Assembly: GCA_010015655.1 (NCBI GenBank)
Contig: ML976743.1
Coordinates: forward strand, 248,001 to 312,000
Direction: 5' to 3'
From: Bimuria novae-zelandiae CBS 107.79
Lineage: Eukaryota; Ascomycota; Dothideomycetes; Pleosporales; Didymosphaeriaceae
Length of the DNA stretch: 64,000 bases
Positions 22,145-33,057 of the stretch are shown piece by piece. The first letter of the stretch is position 1; the number at the start of each line of letters is the position of its first letter. Both the position numbers and the translations under genes were made by a program. The notes below the pieces were generated by a model. That model did no database searches, had not been told where the DNA came from, and worked only from the letters and a program-made list of their open reading frames with translations.

Positions 22145-25100
22145 ATGTTCCCCGACACGGCCCACTCGCTGTACTGGCCCAAGCATGTCGCCCGCTACAA
22201 TATGGAGGCCCTCGTGTTCCTGTCGTCGGGCTGGCTGAAGACGGCCTGCGTGCTGCTTGCCCTCTTCTGGTGCGTCAAACATGCAACACCACCACCTGTG
22301 CCTGGAAATACCTTCTGACTTGTGGCCCATCCAGGGTGGCTTTCCGCGCCTACCGCGTGCTCTCCAAGCCCGTCGACGAGCTCATCAACCTCCTGGGGCT
22401 CGAGGTGCCCGTTGCGCCGCTGGTATCGCTGGCAGGCATCAAGGCAGATGGCGTGCTACTCCACTGGAAGCCGCCAGACCAGCGCTCCTCGGTCGTCAAA
22501 TACGTGATCCGCATCAACGGAATCGACAGTGCGTCGCTCAGCACAGTAGCCTCTCCTCAAGCTTACACCTGACAGTCGGCGATGTCTCGCCCCAGGAAAC
22601 CTCGGTCACCATTGAGAACCTGCAGCCCGACCACCACTATATCATCCGCATTGTTACCCTGAACACGGCCAACTTCCAAGCCCCGAGCGTGCCGATCCGC
22701 CTTCGAACGCTCCCAGCCGAATCCGAGCAGTTCTACTGTACCGCTGCGCAAAAGGAAGCACGAGATGGAGCCCAGGGCGACGACTACAGCCCCACCCCCA
22801 TCATTCGACCGAACAAGAACCTCGTCGATTTCATCCCACCGTCCATCACCGCTCCGGCCCTGACACGCGAGCACAGCAACAGCGTATCCCGACACCGACG
22901 CTCCGAGCCTGGAAGGCGCAACTCACCAGCGTCCATGACGGCGGACCAGGCACGCTCTGCGCAAGAGGCGGCAGATTCTCAGGAGACCATAAAACAGTTG
23001 ACCGAGAAGTTGGACGGCCTCAGACGGGAGCTGGAAGATATGGAGAAGCAGATTCAGGACGAGGAGCAGGAGTTCAACACGCAGAAAGCCATATTGGTCG
23101 AGAAACGGGACGAGAAGAGGGCCGCGTTGAAAGAAAAGGAGGACGCGAGTCGCGATCTCAGGAAGGAAGTCGCAACCGTGGAACGCGCAAACGCCGCGGC
23201 TCAGGCCAAAAGATCGAATCAGGAGCGCTTGCTGCAGAAGAAGGAAGCTGAGAGGAAGAAGCTGAAAGATGACATGGCCAAGTGGGAGCGCGAGGCGGGG
23301 GAATTGAGAGCTGCTGTCGAAGCTATCCAAAAACAGCGCGCCGAATACGAAGCCTCGGCTGAAACGCGGATACAAGAGCTGAAGGGAAAATACGACGAAG
23401 AGTTGAGGACCAACAAGGCCCTCGAGGATGCCATCCGCGAGAAAGGTATCCAGATCAAGATGCTTGAGGAAGAACGGAAGACCCTGGAGGAAGGCGAAGA
23501 CGATGGTGACGCTCAAGATGGCGCCGACATTGAGGCCCAAGACAGGGAATGGATGAACCTTTACAGCCAATTGCAGAAAAGATATGCGGAAGCCTGGCAA
23601 CAATTCAACGAAGCCGAGCACATCAACCAGGAAGCTTCAGCGCGTCTAACCTTTCTACAACAACGCCGCATGAGCCAGCCGCAGATCAACGCAGCAGCGC
23701 CAGAGTTTGTACCGGCGAGAAGAAGCAGTACCCGCTCGCGACCACTCAGCATGCGCGAGCCCTTGGGCTCTGCCAACTTGGGAGGTTTCATTCCTTCTAC
23801 CGGAGCACCCTTCAACAGTGGCATCTCGAACAACTCCCCCTCGTACACTAATCCAACCCCCTACTTCAACGTTGTTAATGGTATGGCGCTTCCACCACCC
23901 AGTGCACATGCTTCGTCCTTTTCGCAAGCAGACATTGACAGTCTAACTGGGGGTGCCCCGATGAGTCCTACTGCGGGAGCCCTGCTACCCTCAGGGCTGT
24001 TCGGTGATGGATTAACGGATGACGGAATGGAGGACGAAGATGACCCAGGCCCTCCGCAACCACCCCAAGACCCTTCGCCACAAATGCGAAACGCTTTACC
24101 GGGTTTAGGGGCTCCAGGTACACTAGAGCAAGCCCAAGGTCCAGCTTCGCCAGTGTCAGTGCAAAGCCGATCTCCTTTCGCCAGCCCGAGAGACAGCACC
24201 GGCCAGCTGGGGTTCTTCCCGAGCAACGAAAACAATTTGGACAGCGACAGACGATCCATTCGTTCAACTTCGAGTTCGTTCAAGAATCCTCCCACGACGC
24301 GATTCGGTACTTTGTTTGGTTTGAATAGACAACGTGGTAAGACACTAGATCAAGGGCCGCCTCTGGGCTCCCTGAAGTCTTCCCAGAGCCAGTCCCTTCC
24401 GCGACAAGATCATGAGGACCTGGACCCCATCGGTACACGGCGACGCAGAGGCAGCCATTCTGGAGGTGCTTGGTATAACGCATTCATACCTAGCAAAGCC
24501 CAGCCTGAAACGTCGTCGAGCAGCCCCAAACACGTGGCCACGCGAAAGCGGGCTTTCAACATGTTTGGTAGCAGAAACGACCCTTGGCTAACCTCTACAG
24601 TAGCGTTTGATAGGCCATCCTCGCCTCGTCAAGGATCGACCAACTCGGGCGAAACGAACGCTTTACCGAGACCATCGACTGAGAGCCAGACACGTTTTGG
24701 CTGGTCGGTTGATGTTTTCAATGCTAGAAGCAGCCCGCTTGGTGTTGACTGGAGCGTTCACAATACTAACAGCTCCTCTTGGTCACGACTGCCCTCCCGT
24801 CGCCCATCGATGCAGCATGGCTCGACTGTGAGCTTGTTGAATGAGGACTCGTTGTATGACTACATTCCTGATTTGCCTTCTTCGGCACGGTCTCCCACCC
24901 AAGCGCCGATTGGCACGCGACCGCAGTCCTCGGCCTCGCATATGCCATTGATGGTACCTCCTACGCCACCTAAGCAACTTAACCCGGACGCGCCGACGTT
25001 CAATTTCTCTACCCGCGAAGATGGGGACGAGAAGGCGAGAAAGGCTTCCGAGAAGGCAGAGAAGGCGGCGGAAAAGGAAGCCAAGAAAGCGGAAAGGAAA

Positions 25101-25670
25101 GAGGAGAAAAAGGCCAAGGCTGAGAAGTCATCCCGCAAACAGTCTACAGCTCCAGATATTGCCGTGCCGGAGCAATCAAGCTCGCCATCGGCTGCGCGGT
25201 TCTCGCGTGACAACTATTCGCTATCGACTGCGGATGTCTCCGAAGCGTCTCCCCGCCAGTCGTTTGAGCATTCCGCTTCTCAGACGCCTTCGGAACTGAA
25301 TTCTTCCACTTCTCTCGGCAAGGAATCTTTCATGCAGAAGCTTTCGCGCAAGAGCAGCTCCAGCCAGTTCCTACAATTCGGCAAGGGCCAGAGGTCTCTC
25401 TTTTCTAAGAAGTCGAGTGAGGCTGTAACGCCTACCGAGGGGGCCGAGGACGATGGTAGTGGGTTGGCGGTCAGGACTACAGATAGCCCTGGGGCCAGTC
25501 CGGGCATCGGGTCATTGAAGGATAAGAGCAGTGCGCTCAGTTGGAGCTCACTGAAGCGTATGGGCAAGAGGGGTGATAAGACGCCTAGCTTGCATGAGAG
25601 CATTGCGAGTGAAACTACAGGCGATGAGGATGAGGAGGGTGCGGAAGGTCTGGGTGTTGTGTCTCAGTGA
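22145..25670 (+). CDS. Membrane-anchored fibronectin type III / coiled-coil protein
   Basis: Exons 22145-22269, 22335-22528 and 22576-25670 (1137 aa). Removing the first intron joins LALFW to VAFRAYRV, and removing the second joins RINGID to IGDVS. Domain order: one hydrophobic segment near residues 22-45 (ALVFLSSGWLKTACVLLALFW), one FN3 domain at about 60-155 (VSLAGIKADGVLLHW ... NLQPDHHYIIRI), and a long Glu/Lys/Arg coiled coil at about 230-430. A large disordered Ser/Pro-rich region follows, then a Lys/Glu-rich stretch and an acidic C-terminus. This layout recurs in uncharacterised Pezizomycotina proteins annotated only as fibronectin type III. The cellular role is unknown; a scaffold tethered to a membrane is a guess. 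Confidence 0.9.
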
Positions 25671-25976
25671 GCGTAATCGTAGAATACTCCACAATGCATG
25701 GCGAGGCGTCCTTGTGATAGACGCACGCAGTCTATGAGTGACTTTGATATGTCTTATCTCAGTGCAGAGTGTTGGTTAAGCATCCACGAATGCCTGCCAT
25801 TCACGTGTGAGTTCGTGCTCCAAGCTGGAGGTTCACTCACCAACAATATTTCCACCCAGCCCCACGGTTTCCTCCATGCCAAGCTTCTCGGAGGTCCGAT
25901 CGCGCCCGCCGCACAGCTCCAGCTTCCTTTCACCACACCTTCTACCTACCACATTCGCTCACTAAAACCGCCCACC

Positions 25977-26881
25977 ATGGCTTCTCCAAGCGGCGAAAAC
26001 GCGCTTTCCACACCACCGACAACCGCGACTGGCGCACCAAACCCAAGCCCGCCGACTGCCTCGCAACAGAACACCCAAACCTCACAGCCCACGCAGCCCA
26101 ACGGCACAGCACCCACCGCAATGAGCGCCTCCTTCCCTTCCACGTCCCTCCAGGACCCGGGCACCAGCAAACGCCCCCGCGACGCGCGCCTCATCCACCT
26201 CGTCCTCGCGAACATGGGCGTCCACGCCTACACGGAGCGGGTGCCCCTCCAGCTCCTCGACTTCGCGTACCGCTACACCAACGGCATCCTCTCGGACGCG
26301 CTCTCGTACGAGGGCCCGCAGCCCGCGCACGCCGGCAAGAAAGCCGCGCAGAAGGCCGACGACGAGGGCATCAGCCTCAACGCGCTGCGCACGGCGATCC
26401 AGGCGCGCGCCCAGCAGCAGTTCAGCTCCGTGCTGCCGAAGGAGTTCATGACCGAGGTCGCGAGCGAGCGGAACCGAGTCGCGCTGCCGCGCGTGGAGCG
26501 CGAGTGGGGCCTCCGACTGCCGCCGGAGCGGTACTGTTTTACGGGCGTGGGGTGGGGGCTTAAGGAGGCCTGGGAGGAAGACGAGGAGGTCGAGGAGATG
26601 GATGGGGTTGCGCAGGGAGGGCCTGTGGGCGGGCCTGATACGGTTATGGGCGGCATGGAGGATGAGGAGGTTAATGAGGATGAGTTTGAAGAAGTGATGG
26701 GGTCCGGGGAGCAGATGAATACTAGCGGCTAAACGTGCTGCAGGTCGCGATTGAGGAAGAGAGTCCTGAGGAGGTGGGCGGGGATAGGGAGGAGTCGGCG
26801 ACGGTTTCCGAGGGGACGCTTTTCGGGTCGTCGCCGGATACTGTGGTGGCGTCTCCTGGAACGGCGCAGGACGCCGTTTGA
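25977..26881 (+). CDS. TAF9: TFIID/SAGA subunit Taf9 (histone-fold)
   Basis: Taf9 pairs with Taf6 through an H3-like histone fold in TFIID and SAGA. The fold is clear: DARLIHLVLANMGVHAYTER, LLDFAYRYTNGILSDAL, SLNALRTAIQARAQ, then the conserved LPKEFM, NRVALPRVEREWGLRLPPER and YCFTGVGWGLKEAWEE. ATG 25977 is chosen because it follows a good leader; the upstream in-frame extension has no conservation I recognise. Unspliced, the frame ends at TAA 26730-26732. A 50-nt intron 26694-26743 (donor gtgatg, CTAAAC, gctgcag) would instead join DEFEE to an acidic tail beginning VAIEEESPEEVGG and ending at TGA 26879-26881 (284 aa). I prefer the spliced form because the tail is acidic and the codons look used, but the C-terminus is uncertain. 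Confidence 0.88.
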
Positions 26882-27232
26882 GAGTTCGATCTCTATGTGG
26901 GATTCAACGTCGAGATGGTGTTTGGGACATTGAAAAAGGCGGCATAGGCGTTACGGGGGTCATGCATTTTGCGGCGTTTACCGGAGGGTACGGGTATACC
27001 AGAGCTGAATTCTTCTCCTCGTTACATGCGTAGCATCCACGTTAGATGCTTGCCAATATCATACAACATACTATCTATCCACCCACCGCGGCTTTTGCTA
27101 TATAAACACACTGCCAGCCCCTATAAGAGCAGAGCGTCGCTCCTTCTCCTATGCCAAAACTCACATCTATATAAAAACGCCATGTAAATGCACCCCACCC
27201 AACCCTCTCACACCCTCCCAACATCCCTCTTG
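26882..27232. other. Intergenic region between convergent TAF9 and CMC1
   Basis: About 350 bases of 3' flank. No gene recognised. Confidence 0.5.
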
Positions 27233-27813
27233 TTATCTCCCCTCCTCCCTCCCCCTCTCCTCCAACCTCTTCCCCTGCAACTTCCCCCTCTCATCCAACC
27301 CCCACCACTCCTTATGCCTCTGCTTACTCTCCTCGATCAGCCGTGCGCGCTCCTCTTTCTCCCTCTTCCTCTCTCCGGCGAGCGCGAACCACTCTGCGCG
27401 CGCCGCGTCGAGCTCCGCTTGTCCCTGGTACTGCAGCATGCATGTGTTCATGGCGAGTTTCTGGGGGCGGCACGCGTAGATCATTGTGAACGTGCGGCCC
27501 GTGGCGCAGGCGGCGAACGCTGTTCATGTTAGATTTTTTTTTCCTTAGGGGAGGATAGGAGGGGAAGGAGAGCGCGGTGAGAGTGTGGGCTTGTGATGCG
27601 CTGCGCCGGCGATTGAAGGATCGAGCGGATTTCAAAGGCTGTGTGGGAGAGGGGGAACGCACCAGCTATCTCCTCCGCGCATTTCGCGCGCACATTCTTG
27701 TAGTATATATCGCGGACCTGCTGTTCCTGCGGTGCGGAGAGTGGCGTTGGGTTTGAGGGGAGCCGTGGTATTGAGCTCGAACTGGGGGCTTCGGCTGGGG
27801 TCGCCATTTCCAT
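27233..27813 (-). CDS. CMC1: Twin CX9C mitochondrial protein, Cmc1 (COX assembly) family
   Basis: Exons 27663-27813 and 27233-27519 on the minus strand (145 aa). Removing the 143-nt GT-AG intron creates the paired motifs CAEEIAAFAAC and CRPQKLAMNTC, each C-X9-C, the hallmark of intermembrane-space proteins imported by Mia40/Erv1. The spacing and the RGKLQ-type basic helical tail fit Cmc1, which helps copper delivery and early Cox1 assembly for cytochrome c oxidase. The first 35 residues are Pro/Ser-rich and poorly conserved. A piggyBac-like element ends about 97 bp upstream of the start codon and so sits in the promoter. PET117, another COX assembly factor, lies at 61 kb in this window. Confidence 0.88.
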
Positions 27814-27909
27814 TGCCGGGCGAGCTTGCGAGCCTGAGGCGTGTGAATGTGTGGGTGTGGGTGAAGGGCAATTGCGCGCGCTGCGAGCCGGGTAGCTTTG
27901 GGTTTGCTA

Positions 27910-27948
27910 TCCCCCGCAGGGCCTGAATCTGCCGTACACGGGCCACAT
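27910..27948 (+). repeat. Left terminal inverted repeat of piggyBac-like element
   Basis: 39 bp, starts tcccccgcagg and ends gggccacat. Matches the right repeat with no mismatch. Confidence 0.9.
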
Positions 27949-28057
27949 GTAAGTGGCCAATCGGATGAACCCTCCGACTCTGCATGAAAACCAAATAATA
28001 TGAGCTTGTAGGGCAAATTTGTATAGAGATTGCATTCTTGGAGGTTTTAACATAGAA

Positions 28058-30028
28058 TTACTTGATACTTGAGCTTATTTTCGTGTCAACTTGCTTGATC
28101 GTTCGGTGACGTCGTAGGTGCTCTTGCCAGCACTCAGAGCGTACTTCTGGCCTACACAAAGGCAACTTGCAGACGGAGCAGCCAAACAACGTCCTCGGAG
28201 TACGTCTGTTGCCTGAAGTCGTCTTGAGAGGCATCCTTGAAGGCGCTGAGCTGTTGCTCTTACGCCCAGTTGTAGCACAAACAGCACAAGTCTTTGCCTC
28301 TGCAAATAGCTTGATAGACTTGTGGGCGCTCTCCTCAGTGACGACGACGTCGTCGACTCTTGCCCGCTTCTTTGACCCGTGGCAAAGGCTGGTGCCACGC
28401 TCAAAGAGCTGCTCTATAAGCTTGTATAGGAACTTCTTGTGGCCCGATTGTTTGGTATGGACGGCGGAGGAGTACGAGGAGAGTCTATACGCGTTATTGA
28501 GGCTCAAATCGAGTAGAAAGTAGAGTAGAGGTCGCCAAGTACGATGCTTGACCTGCTGCGTGGAGTAATAGCTTCTGCACTGATCAAATCGATCAACGTC
28601 GCTCTTGTGGCGATTGTAGTCGTCAATCATCGTAGGGATCCCGAGAAACTTTACAGCGTGATTGCCAAAGGCCTCCTCGAAGACGTTTTTGTTGTTTTGG
28701 GCCAGCTTTGAGCGTCGACGTAGCTTGACGATGTGTTGCTTTGCTAGGTAGCGATTATCGTTAGTTGACAGAGTACGACTCCATGCCAAGACTTGTCAAG
28801 AATGACGTCAGTACTCACGCTCAGCGACTGTACTTGCAAAAAGCACGACTTGACTGTCTCTCCAAGCCATCTCCAGTACTCTCTTTGACGCTGAGAGCGC
28901 CCAGTATGTCTCTCTCCACCTCATCTTGCTCGAAAACTGCGTCTTTGTACGTATAAGATCGCTATTGAAGCGCTCCTTTGATAGCTTTTTACTGGCCGAC
29001 CTGCTATTGTTTATCTCAACTTCTGCCTTGGCCGTCATCTCAAAAAGCTCCTCCGTCGAAGTTTTGGTCGTCCTGACTGTCCCAGCACAGCCTACGCCTT
29101 TGGATCTCAGGTATTCGAGCATGGGGATGGTGTTGAAGAGATTGTCGTCCCAAACAATATGGAGATTCGGCGGAAAGCGTCGCTACTCAGCAGCGTCAAC
29201 AGCGAGTACGAGACTGATGGGCACCGACTCAGTGGGCGTAAAGGACGCAGAAGCTTCGTCCGCAGGACTCAGTAAGTTAACAGGCCCTCGGCTAGCACCT
29301 CTAGCATGAAATAACCAGTTTATCAGGTATCCATCGTTGGCCAAACACCAGATTTTGAAGCCCTCTGATGTCGGCTTCGTCTTGATTATCACGACCTCGC
29401 TGGCGCGGCCAGTAAATCTCGCAATTGCCTCGTCAACGCAGAGGTGCTTGCCGGGCTTCCAATACTTGAAGCTGCGCTCACGCAGAGTCTCCGACAACTC
29501 CCACACGCGTCCGAATGGTGAAGAGAACTTCTGCTCAACCTCAGCGCAATAGAGATACCTGTCGAGCTGCTCCCATCGCTTTTGCGGCATGTACTGACCT
29601 ATCTTGTGCGTAGGCGCGTTCACATGGCCCGGCTGCCAATACTCCTTCAGTGACGGTTCGCGATGGACTCCCATATAGACGATGATTGCAAAGTACGTGT
29701 ACAACTCTGCCGGTGACGTCGGTTTCCAGTCTCTACAATATTCCTGCGAGGGCGCTTGCCGGAGCAACTCAGCGTGGCGATTCGTATGGTGGGCGATACT
29801 ATCGAGGACGTCGACGTCAAAAAACAACTCGAATAGGGAAATAGGATCCCCCGCGATACCTTCAGGTATCTCCGCCTCACCAAAAATACGTGGGTTGTTG
29901 ATCTTGAGCGGTTGCCAGTCGGGTGGCGGATCCTTTGGCAGATTGGGCAAAACACCAGCTTTTTTCGAGTACTTTGTGTACCTGACGAAGTCAGCATCAT
30001 TGCTCAGCGTCACGGCACCTTTAGGCAT
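28058..30028 (-). pseudogene. piggyBac-type transposase (DDE_Tnp_1_7) with one in-frame stop
   Basis: Read from ATG 30028 leftwards. Exons 28819-30028 and 28058-28743, with a 75-nt GT-AG intron (gtgagt, CTAAC, ctag) that keeps frame; 631 codons plus stop. The piggyBac catalytic core is visible: LCVDEAIARFTGR (first Asp), HIVWDDNLFN (second Asp) and DDYNRHKSDVDRFD (third), followed by RTWRPLLYFLLDLSLNNA and a C-terminal Cys/His cluster (CAVC ... CSVCKLPLC) like the RING-type finger of PGBD proteins. A single TAG at 29183-29185 interrupts residue 282, between the first and second catalytic Asp. No frameshift is present. It is probably a recently disabled copy, though sequencing error or readthrough cannot be excluded. 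Confidence 0.88.
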
Positions 30029-30154
30029 AGTTGCAGATGGTAGAGCTTCTAAAAAAGGTTTATTTTAGCTGGTAATTGACGATTTTTGGGAATTGCTGAC
30101 ATCACGATGCAAGGTTTGGAGGTTTCGAACGCTTTCATCTAATTGGCCATTCAT

Positions 30155-30193
30155 ATGTGGCCCGTGTACGGCAGATTCAGGCCCTGCGGGGGA
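30155..30193 (-). repeat. Right terminal inverted repeat of piggyBac-like element
   Basis: 39 bp, reverse complement of 27910-27948. Followed directly by TA. Confidence 0.9.
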
Positions 30194-31290
30194 TACGGAG
30201 GTCGGAGGTTGGGTGGTGAGATTGAGGATAGGGAGTGGGCAGTGGATTGGGAGCGGGGTTGGCTGCGCTCGGTCAGTGCGGATGTTGGTTTGGCACGTCC
30301 TCCGACATTAGGCGTGGAGGTGTGTGCTGTGCAATGATGCGTGAATCTTTGGCAGTAGGCAGTAGGATATTAAACTTTTTAGGTTCGATTTCTGGGCTCT
30401 TGGATTCGTGGATGGACACGATGATGCGCGGTAATGAGCACATGAACCGTCCTCGTTGGTACAACCGCACGGCAAGCCCCGAGGCACGGAAACCTACTGA
30501 GATTTGTACAACGGTGCTATGTCGTTTGTTCTCCAGCTATTGAGCAAGAGAGCTTTGATCCTTTATAATCGAGGGGTAAGCTCATAGCAGATCGTTGTGA
30601 TGCTCATTGCAGGGACGTCTATCACACTCCTGTGGCATCGTGCCCAGAGCGGATGGCAGATGACCTTGGTATGAGTTCGGTGCTTGTGCTACTTCTACTG
30701 CGCACCTCACTTGTAGAAATGACCTGTTTTGATTGGTATAGGCTGTAAAAGGACTACCGACAGGGGCGCTTTTTAGCAAGCTTCGGGACATTTGACTGGG
30801 CTGTCACAGCACAATCTGCTTCTGGTCACAATGGCTCTCTACAAGGGTAACTGCTCCTTTAGGCATATAGAGCTCCCAGCTTGCGGTCTCCCAGTCTGGC
30901 TGGACTCCTGCTGTCAAAGGACGGGGTCGAAGAGGCAACTTCTTTGGCATCTAGCTTTCAACAACACCGTCATGAAAATCAACGCACCCCGTTGTCCACG
31001 GAAGTAAGCGGCGGCTTTGCCTGAACTTCGGGACCTCGAACTCGGGAAGAACTGTGTTTGAGTTGTGGAGGTATCTCTATCACCATCGCCGCACCTAGCC
31101 GAACTCGGGCGCATGTGGAGTGGCTTCCACAACAGTGAGGTTGGCTCTTTCCTTTCTCAACTCGCAACTGTAGCTTCAACTCTCCACTCTTCTTTATCAC
31201 TTAGTTCACTCACTTCCTCTTTCTTCCCGCACTCGATTTCGCCCCTTCCCGCCGTTCTCCTGCACTTTCCTTGCCTCTGGCATCTGCAGC
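30194..31290. other. Intergenic region right of the transposon
   Basis: About 1.1 kb between the transposon and the metallophosphoesterase gene. Only small overlapping open frames; no domain, RNA or repeat recognised. It includes the promoter of the downstream gene with a pyrimidine-rich leader near 31180-31260. Confidence 0.5.
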
Positions 31291-32774
31291 ATGAAGCTGG
31301 CGCAAGTCTTGTCGACGCTCGTCGCGGTGGTCAACGCGGTGCCACTCGCACCGCGAAATATACCCAATTAGTACGAATCCCCTTGGAACAGAGCAGATGT
31401 GTCTTGATTGGACTCACACTAACTTTGTACCCGCGATTCCAGTCGCGGTCTGTACTTCTCCGATGGCAAGTTCGAAATCACCATATTCAACGACCTCCAC
31501 ATGGGCGACAAGGGCTCCTGGGATGGTGCTCGACCGAAAGGTGATTGGTCCAACGAAGAAACCATCAACGTGATGAACAGGGTCTTGGACTCTGAGCCTA
31601 GCACCAACCTCGCTGTTCTCAACGGGGACCTTCTCAGTTGTGAGTGGGTTAGGGAACAAGACACGTACGGTCTTCTCGATCAGGTTATGGCGCCATTGCT
31701 CAATCGAAAGCTACCCTTCGCCACGACGTTCGGGAATCATGACTGGGCTGTAACCTGCAACACTCAGACCATGACGGATTATATCTGGAAGACGGCGAAC
31801 AAGGATTCTCAACTTACATTCACCACGAGTTTGGTACATGGCAACACCAACCTTGTCGGCACGAGTAACTACTATATCCCAGTTTATACCAAAGAGGATG
31901 GCATCGATAAGCTCACCATGCTCCTATGGTTCTTCGACAGCAAAGGCGGATTCAAGTATACCGGAGACGGCAGAGACAATGGGAAGCCGGAAAATGGAGT
32001 GAAGAGTTACGTACATGAAGATGTGAGTAATCTCCAACGTATCTGAGAAAGACGCTAATAGTACAGGTGCTCACTTGGTTGTAAGTTCGTTGCCTATGAG
32101 CACGAAACTTGAACTGTATTGACGACCGCGACCCACAGTTCGGAGACCCGTGCTCAACTTGTAGATCAAAACGACGGGAGATACATCCCGAGCCTCATCT
32201 TCGTTCACATACCGATCCTGGTGGTGCACCAATATGGAAGGGCCATCAAATACGACACATCTCTTCAACCAGGCGTATACGGAGATAGCCCCGACGTGCA
32301 AGACGGCGAGCTGGGCATATCCTTGTTGAACACACTCGCCGAGACTCCGAATATACTGGGTGTTTTCTCCGGCCACCTTCACAGGAACGATTGGTTCGTC
32401 ACTCATGCCTGTCACAATCCTCTGTCAGCACTAACATGCGCAGGTGCTGGAAATGGACAAGGACGCCCGATTCCGCTCCTACACAATGGCCCAAGGCTGC
32501 GAATGGCAATGGCCTCAACCTCTGCTTCGGGAGACATACAGGGTACAATGGCTACTCGAACGTCATGCGAGGCGGACGGCACATTGTCATTCACCAAGCC
32601 GCTCTCGGCGGTGACAATGCTATGGAGACCTGGAATCGACTAGAGGACGGTACGATATCTGGGAAGGTCATGCTGAACTCGACATACGGGCAGGACTGTT
32701 ATCCAACAGTGGCAATCAAGGAGAGTCCTCCCAAGGGCAACGTCCCCGCTGGTAGGTCCAATATGGGCATCTGA
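31291..32774 (+). CDS. Secreted calcineurin-like metallophosphoesterase (Dcr2/PAP-like)
   Basis: Exons 31291-31370, 31443-32022, 32067-32080, 32139-32393, 32444-32774 (419 aa). The N-terminus MKLAQVLSTLVAVVNA is a signal peptide, likely cut before VPLAPR. Metallophosphatase motifs are in order: DLHMGD (DxH), NGDLL (GD), TFGNHDW (GNHD), FVHIPI and GHLHRNDW (GHxH). After the last intron come NLCFGRHTGYNGY and GGRHIVIHQ, as in fungal Dcr2-type phosphoesterases. The third exon is only 14 nt but is needed to give the reading TWFSETR. An extracellular or vacuolar phosphomonoesterase for phosphate acquisition is likely; the substrate is not evident. Two of the motifs are slightly unusual (GHLH rather than GHDH). 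Confidence 0.9.
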
Positions 32775-33057
32775 GCGGGTGGAAATTTTATCGGGTTTCA
32801 GGGTGTGATGTGTAGGCCGGTATCATACGGAGCTCTGCGCTGCAATCTGTCCTTGATACCTGTACTCTATGTAAGAAAACACTACATGGAAAATTTAGTA
32901 AACAAACGACACATATACTAGATTATGGACTCGACCAGAATTTAATCGACGATGGTGATGTTACGACCTCAACAATAGATGGAGGATAAAGATCTCATTC
33001 AACAGTTTTATACAATCGCGTTTCATCTCTGCACCACACGTGCTGCCATACACTGCC

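Larger units (their letters stand above)
27910..30193 (-). mobile_element. piggyBac-like DNA transposon with 39-bp terminal inverted repeats
   Basis: 2284-bp element. The ends tcccccgcagggcctgaa... (27910-27948) and its exact reverse complement (30155-30193) are perfect over 39 bp and similar for a further 20. One gene fills the interior on the minus strand. Both outer flanks are TA (27908-27909, 30194-30195), not the TTAA expected of classical piggyBac. Base composition is normal, so the element has not been RIP-mutated, in contrast to the island at 7-10 kb. It lies in the upstream region of CMC1. Confidence 0.9.

Noticed and set aside
22923..23621. 232-codon frame antisense to the coiled-coil gene.
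   Set aside because: Leu/Phe-rich complement of coiled-coil codons.
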